From contig JBCBMZ010000008.1 of NCBI GenBank assembly GCA_039822005.1, positions 1 to 64,000 on the forward strand: a stretch of 64,000 bases of DNA, in the 5' to 3' direction. Each line of letters starts with the position of its first letter. Within the stretch, counting starts at the first letter, position 1. The translations under genes were made by a program, and so were the position numbers. Source of the stretch: JBCBDX01 sp039822005 (GTDB taxonomy: Bacteria > Pseudomonadota > Alphaproteobacteria > Rhizobiales > Rhizobiaceae). The notes below the pieces were generated by a model, which saw only the letters and a list, made by a program, of their open reading frames with translations, did not search any database and had not been told where the DNA came from. Positions 60,773 to 64,000 of this stretch are shown here, one piece after another.

Positions 60773-61363
60773 ATGCGTACCATACTGATCTCGACCACCA
60801 TCTTCGCACTTTGCACCCCAGCCCATGCAGCCGACCCCGATTGTGAGGCGACCGTGCGCGCGCAAATGGTGATGGTCGATTGGCCGGTTCCCATGCGCCA
60901 GGAAATCACCACATCGGTCGCGGGCAATGAATTTGTCGGCACCGCTCTCTCCACCGGCGCCAACCGCGCCATGTATATGGACGAAAACGGCACGCCGCAG
61001 TCCCTGTCACTGGATGAGAATTTCTACTCCACGTCCGATGGCGGCGAGACCTGGAACCTGGTTCAAACCTATACGCTGGAAGAACTGGCAAAACGCGCGG
61101 CAGACCTCAAGGCGCAGGCCGAGCAGGCCACCGATATTGAATGTCAGTTCAACACCGAGATGGACGGCGAGCAGGTTCATCAGTTGCAAGCACGCACAAC
61201 GCTTCAATCAAGCGGGCAGGAATATTCAGTCATTTACTGGGTGGATGTCGAGACCGGTTTTCCATGGCGCATTGAAACCGAGTTTTTGGGCGCGGCCATC
61301 ACACGGACCACGCAAGTCAATGCGCCGGATCCGGCGGTGGCCCTGCCTGACCCTGCGGGCTGA
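60773..61363 (+). CDS. Small secreted hypothetical protein
   Basis: ATG 60773 gives a 196-residue protein with a signal peptide (TILISTTIFALCTPAHAA) and a mature beta-rich domain with two Cys (CEAT, IECQF) and a WKVxTYTLEEL-like stretch (WNLVQTYTLEEL). The upstream extension of the frame to 60629 is Cys/Pro/His-rich and unlikely to be translated. No family is recognised. It is convergent with a membrane-protein gene. Confidence 0.7.
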   Translation: MRTILISTTIFALCTPAHAADPDCEATVRAQMVMVDWPVPMRQEITTSVAGNEFVGTALSTGANRAMYMDENGTPQSLSLDENFYSTSDGGETWNLVQTYTLEELAKRAADLKAQAEQATDIECQFNTEMDGEQVHQLQARTTLQSSGQEYSVIYWVDVETGFPWRIETEFLGAAITRTTQVNAPDPAVALPDPAG

Positions 61364-61368
61364 GTTTT

Positions 61369-61833
61369 TCAGGTAATGTCGCCGAGCGCACCCATTGAAA
61401 GATCGGAGATCGCCAGCATCACCGCGCCACGTTGGCCGGAAACCATCCAAACGAGCATCGCACCAACGCCCCAAAATGCGCCGACAGCAATCGGCAATGC
61501 GATCAAGACAAGACCTGAACAAACAGTTTGTGACAGACAGGCCGAGACAAGCGCATAACCGAAAGCGGCGAGCGCTACAGCGCTGGCAACGCGGGCAGCG
61601 CGTCTCAATGCGCTCGCATCGCCATTATCTTCGAGCGTTTGTGATGCGGCAGCTATGGTTTGAATCGCAACCAAAAACATCAATGCACCAAGACATGCAG
61701 CCACAGGAACAGTGGCCTTAACGGCAAGAAAACCAACAATCGCAAACATGAATACGGCAACGGGCAAAGCCACAAAGCCGAAGCCGGCAATTGGCCGCGA
61801 CTGCGAATTCATCATATCCAGATGCCCGGTCAT
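61369..61833 (-). CDS. Small membrane protein of unknown function
   Basis: The 154-residue protein has four hydrophobic segments (about 14-34, 36-56, 85-105 and 115-135) and little soluble mass. No family is recognised. ATG 61833 follows AAGGA at 8 bases and is preferred over GTG 61836. It lies 5 bases from the convergent secreted-protein gene, and 113 bases downstream of the OYE gene on the same strand. Confidence 0.65.
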   Translation of the reverse strand: MTGHLDMMNSQSRPIAGFGFVALPVAVFMFAIVGFLAVKATVPVAACLGALMFLVAIQTIAAASQTLEDNGDASALRRAARVASAVALAAFGYALVSACLSQTVCSGLVLIALPIAVGAFWGVGAMLVWMVSGQRGAVMLAISDLSMGALGDIT

Positions 61834-61946
61834 CACAGAAATCCTTTTTAAGGATCACCTACGGGCAAGGCGCCAAACACCGGGTAAACAAGATGCGCCA
61901 GTTGGCGTCATATTGCAGGCAATGGTTAATCGAATGTCGCCGACGA

Positions 61947-63266
61947 TCAGCGTTTAAGCGCTTTGGCAGCACGGCCTTCTTTGCGATCATAGGCGAGTAA
62001 GGCACGCAAAGGCGACAGATTTCGATCCGGTTTCCCGCCATCAGCCAGTGTGTATATGTGCTCATAATACCATCCGAGCGCACCCCATGCATTTAAATCA
62101 CGCAAGAATGAAATGGGCGAGCGCGGCCCCAAAAGGCCGGAGCCGATAACCAGATCATCGTCGCGGCTCTCCAGCCTGGCGACCCTGCCTTCAAGGATCG
62201 CGTTGGCAAGGTCAGGGTCGAGACAAAATGGCCGACCAATACCAACAACATGAACCCCATCGTTAGCAATGGCATCGGCCATCACGTGAACGTGGCGAAA
62301 ACCGCCGGTGACCATGATCGGAATATCAACCGCAGATCGCAGCTTAGGAACAAAATCAAGGAAATAGGCCTCACGCTTTCGCGTGCTTTCCCGTTTGCCG
62401 GTTTCAGCGGCTAGCGGGTCTTTACGGTCAAAGTCGATCATGCGCGGCTGTTCATAATTCCCGCCAGAAACTTCGATCAGGTCACATCCGGCGTGCGCAA
62501 GCCATTGCGCAACGGCGACGCTGTCATCTTCGGAAAAACCGCCTTTTTGGAAGTCCGCTGAGTTGAGTTTGACGGTCACCGCAAAGTCAGACCTCACTGC
62601 AGCACGTATCTCTTTGACGATGTCCACCAGGATCTTCGCGCGCTTTTCAAGACTTCCGCCATAGGCGTCATTGCGCTTGTTGGACAAGGGCGAGAGAAAC
62701 TGGCTCATGAGATAGCCATGCGCCGCATGAACTTGAACCCCATCAAAGCCAGCTTGCTCACATGTCTTTGCGGCATGGACAAACCCATCAATGACCTGTT
62801 CAATCGCCTCTACCGTTAAAGGGGTCGGCCTGCCAAAGCGCCCATTGCCCATCTTTAACCCAATATCCGAAGGTGCACAGGGCGTTGGATTGATCATCTT
62901 CTGGGTTTGACGTCCGGCATGGTTGAGTTGCGCCCAGATGCGCGCACCGTGTGACGTGGCCGCGGCGGCCAGATCAGCCAGCGCTGCCAACGCGGCATTG
63001 CCCTGTGCTCCTTCAATCGCCAGATTGCCACCACGCTCCAGATGCCAACGGTCGACCAGCACATTGCCGGTGATCAGGATACCGGCGCCGCCTGCACCCC
63101 ATCGTTGATAAAGCCTTGTGAACCGCTCATTGGCAGTGTTCGTCCCATCAGCTAATCCCTCGGTCATAGCCGCTTTCGCGATGCGGTTCTTGATGGTTTG
63201 CCCGCACGGCAGCGTCAATGGTACTGCCAGTGACGAAACAACCGGTTTTTCTGTCTGTCCCAACAT
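61947..63266 (-). CDS. Old Yellow Enzyme family NADH:flavin oxidoreductase
   Basis: The 439-residue FMN barrel begins with PLTLPCGQTIKNRIAKAAMTE and holds WAQLNHAGRQ, the substrate-site GFDGVQVHAAHGYLMSQFL, LSPLSNKRNDAYGGS and the phosphate-binding PIMVTGGF and VVGIGRPF. It reduces activated alkenes or related electrophiles. No C-terminal FeS or NAD domain is present, so this is the short, single-domain class. ATG 63266 follows AGGGGTAAATCC. The C-terminal 70 residues are longer than the classic enzyme and unrecognised. Confidence 0.93.
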   Translation of the reverse strand: MLGQTEKPVVSSLAVPLTLPCGQTIKNRIAKAAMTEGLADGTNTANERFTRLYQRWGAGGAGILITGNVLVDRWHLERGGNLAIEGAQGNAALAALADLAAAATSHGARIWAQLNHAGRQTQKMINPTPCAPSDIGLKMGNGRFGRPTPLTVEAIEQVIDGFVHAAKTCEQAGFDGVQVHAAHGYLMSQFLSPLSNKRNDAYGGSLEKRAKILVDIVKEIRAAVRSDFAVTVKLNSADFQKGGFSEDDSVAVAQWLAHAGCDLIEVSGGNYEQPRMIDFDRKDPLAAETGKRESTRKREAYFLDFVPKLRSAVDIPIMVTGGFRHVHVMADAIANDGVHVVGIGRPFCLDPDLANAILEGRVARLESRDDDLVIGSGLLGPRSPISFLRDLNAWGALGWYYEHIYTLADGGKPDRNLSPLRALLAYDRKEGRAAKALKR

Positions 63267-63360
63267 GGATTTACCCCTATCCTGCCAAGGAAGCACATTT
63301 ACACTTTCTTAACCATGCGCGATTGCCATTAGCGTTAACGTCGGCAGACCGGTGCGAGGC

Positions 63361-64000
63361 CTAGCTTTTGAGATCGGGCAAACCAGGTTGGCCCGCTTGG
63401 TCAGGATGTCGGCGCACATAGTCGGCTTTGATTTTTGCCGTGTCTTCCCGACTGCCATCATGGCTCCATCCCGGCGGCATGAACAAATAGCCAAGGCGCT
63501 GGCGGATCGTCAGGCCGGGCCGCGACGCATCTGCAAACATCGCCCACCATTCATGGAACGCCACCCTGACCGGGTTGAAGGTCCCGATATTTTTGACCAG
63601 CCCGTAGCGCGGCATATCCTCGTCACGTTCCTCCACAAACGATCCGAACATGCGATCCCAGACGATCAACGTCCCTGCATAATTGGCGTCCAGATAACGC
63701 GCATTTGTGGCATGGTGAACGCGGTGGTGTGACGGTGTATTGAAGATCAATTCGACCGGCCTCCACATCTTGCCGATCGCTTCGGTGTGGATCCAAAATT
63801 GGTAAACCAGGTTCAAGCCGCCTACAAAGGCAATCAGCACCGGATGAAAGCCGATCAGCACAAGCGGAATGCGCAAGATGAACATGCCGGTGAATGTGCC
63901 GGTCCAACTCTGCCGCAAGGCCGTCGACAGATTATAGTGCTGGGAAGAGTGGTGGTTGATATGTTCGGCCCAAACCCAGCGTGAGCGATGGGCGATGCGA
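63361..64000 (-). CDS. Sterol desaturase/fatty acid hydroxylase family protein, cut by window edge
   Basis: The frame runs off the right edge, so the N-terminus is missing. The visible part has the His-box motifs of the di-iron membrane hydroxylases: WAEHINHHSS near the edge and HRVHHATNARYLDANYAG. It also has the family stretches YNLSTALRQSW and LIVWDRMFGSF. It is an integral membrane enzyme that would hydroxylate or desaturate a lipid. The soluble C-terminal tail of about 50 residues is basic. A stop at 63361-63363 sets the end. Confidence 0.92.
   Translation of the reverse strand, partial: RIAHRSRWVWAEHINHHSSQHYNLSTALRQSWTGTFTGMFILRIPLVLIGFHPVLIAFVGGLNLVYQFWIHTEAIGKMWRPVELIFNTPSHHRVHHATNARYLDANYAGTLIVWDRMFGSFVEERDEDMPRYGLVKNIGTFNPVRVAFHEWWAMFADASRPGLTIRQRLGYLFMPPGWSHDGSREDTAKIKADYVRRHPDQAGQPGLPDLKS

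Noticed and set aside
1..64000. CRISPR array, rRNA operon, intact insertion sequence or prophage structural genes
   Set aside because: No regularly spaced direct repeats, rRNA segments, transposase with inverted ends or phage structural motifs were seen; only the recombinase end of one element is present.

Overview
The window reads as a chromosomal segment of a marine-type alphaproteobacterium, most likely of the order Hyphomicrobiales (Rhizobiales). The reasons are the moderately high GC, an orphan PccA-type biotin carboxylase, a free-standing MnmD beside a DAO-family oxidase, a Rhodobacter/Agrobacterium-type FeS photolyase, DUF1127 and DUF2157 proteins, and a trigger factor with a long Lys/Ala tail. 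No rRNA, replication origin or CRISPR array was seen. The genus cannot be fixed from sequence reading alone.

Layout. (1) 1-2634: the right end of an integrated element, ending in a large serine recombinase whose 3' end runs antisense through the whole of a tRNA-Leu(GAG) gene, the probable attachment site. (2) 2743-32370: mostly core genes on both strands. They include lipB, an SRPBCC-M50 membrane protease fusion, pccA, an EamA transporter, methyltransferases including mnmD with its probable partner oxidase, a DUF3179 protein, a small glycosyltransferase/nucleotide-sugar pair, a light-related block (FeS photolyase, SDR, second photolyase), a serine hydrolase, a large vWA protein, trigger factor, tRNA-Leu(UAG), a DUF2157/GDYXXLXY pair, DUF1127, an inositol-monophosphatase-like gene and trmFO. 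(3) About 32.4-48.9 kb: an accessory stretch. Its spacers share pieces of the same dispersed degenerate repeat. Its genes are an SH3-MBL (ComEC-like) protein, a membrane pentapeptide-repeat protein, a tiny protein made of four 16-residue Trp-rich repeats, a ferric-iron ABC transporter, a class IV aminotransferase, a TPR-sulfotransferase, a triple-barrel outer-membrane protein with a Peptidase_S74-like tail, and a radical SAM-glycosyltransferase fusion. (4) 47.8-59.5 kb: a GntR/UTRA regulator divergent from a complete family-5 (peptide/opine/nickel-type) ABC transporter operon, with two tandem paralogous binding proteins, a GNAT, two permeases, a fused double ATPase, a PHP hydrolase and a TIM-barrel enzyme; a third binding protein faces the operon. 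(5) 60.7-64 kb: a small secreted protein, a small membrane protein, an Old-Yellow-Enzyme-family oxidoreductase and a sterol-desaturase-family protein cut by the window edge.

The most promising unexplained material is the 32.7-35.5 kb module (MBL protein, pentapeptide protein, 16-residue-repeat protein, with an identical 12-base ribosome-binding leader before the first and the last gene), the three-barrel S74-tailed outer-membrane protein beside a radical SAM-GT2 fusion and a sulfotransferase, and the recombinase whose C-terminus is borrowed from a tRNA gene. All functional claims rest on motif reading; no database search was run.
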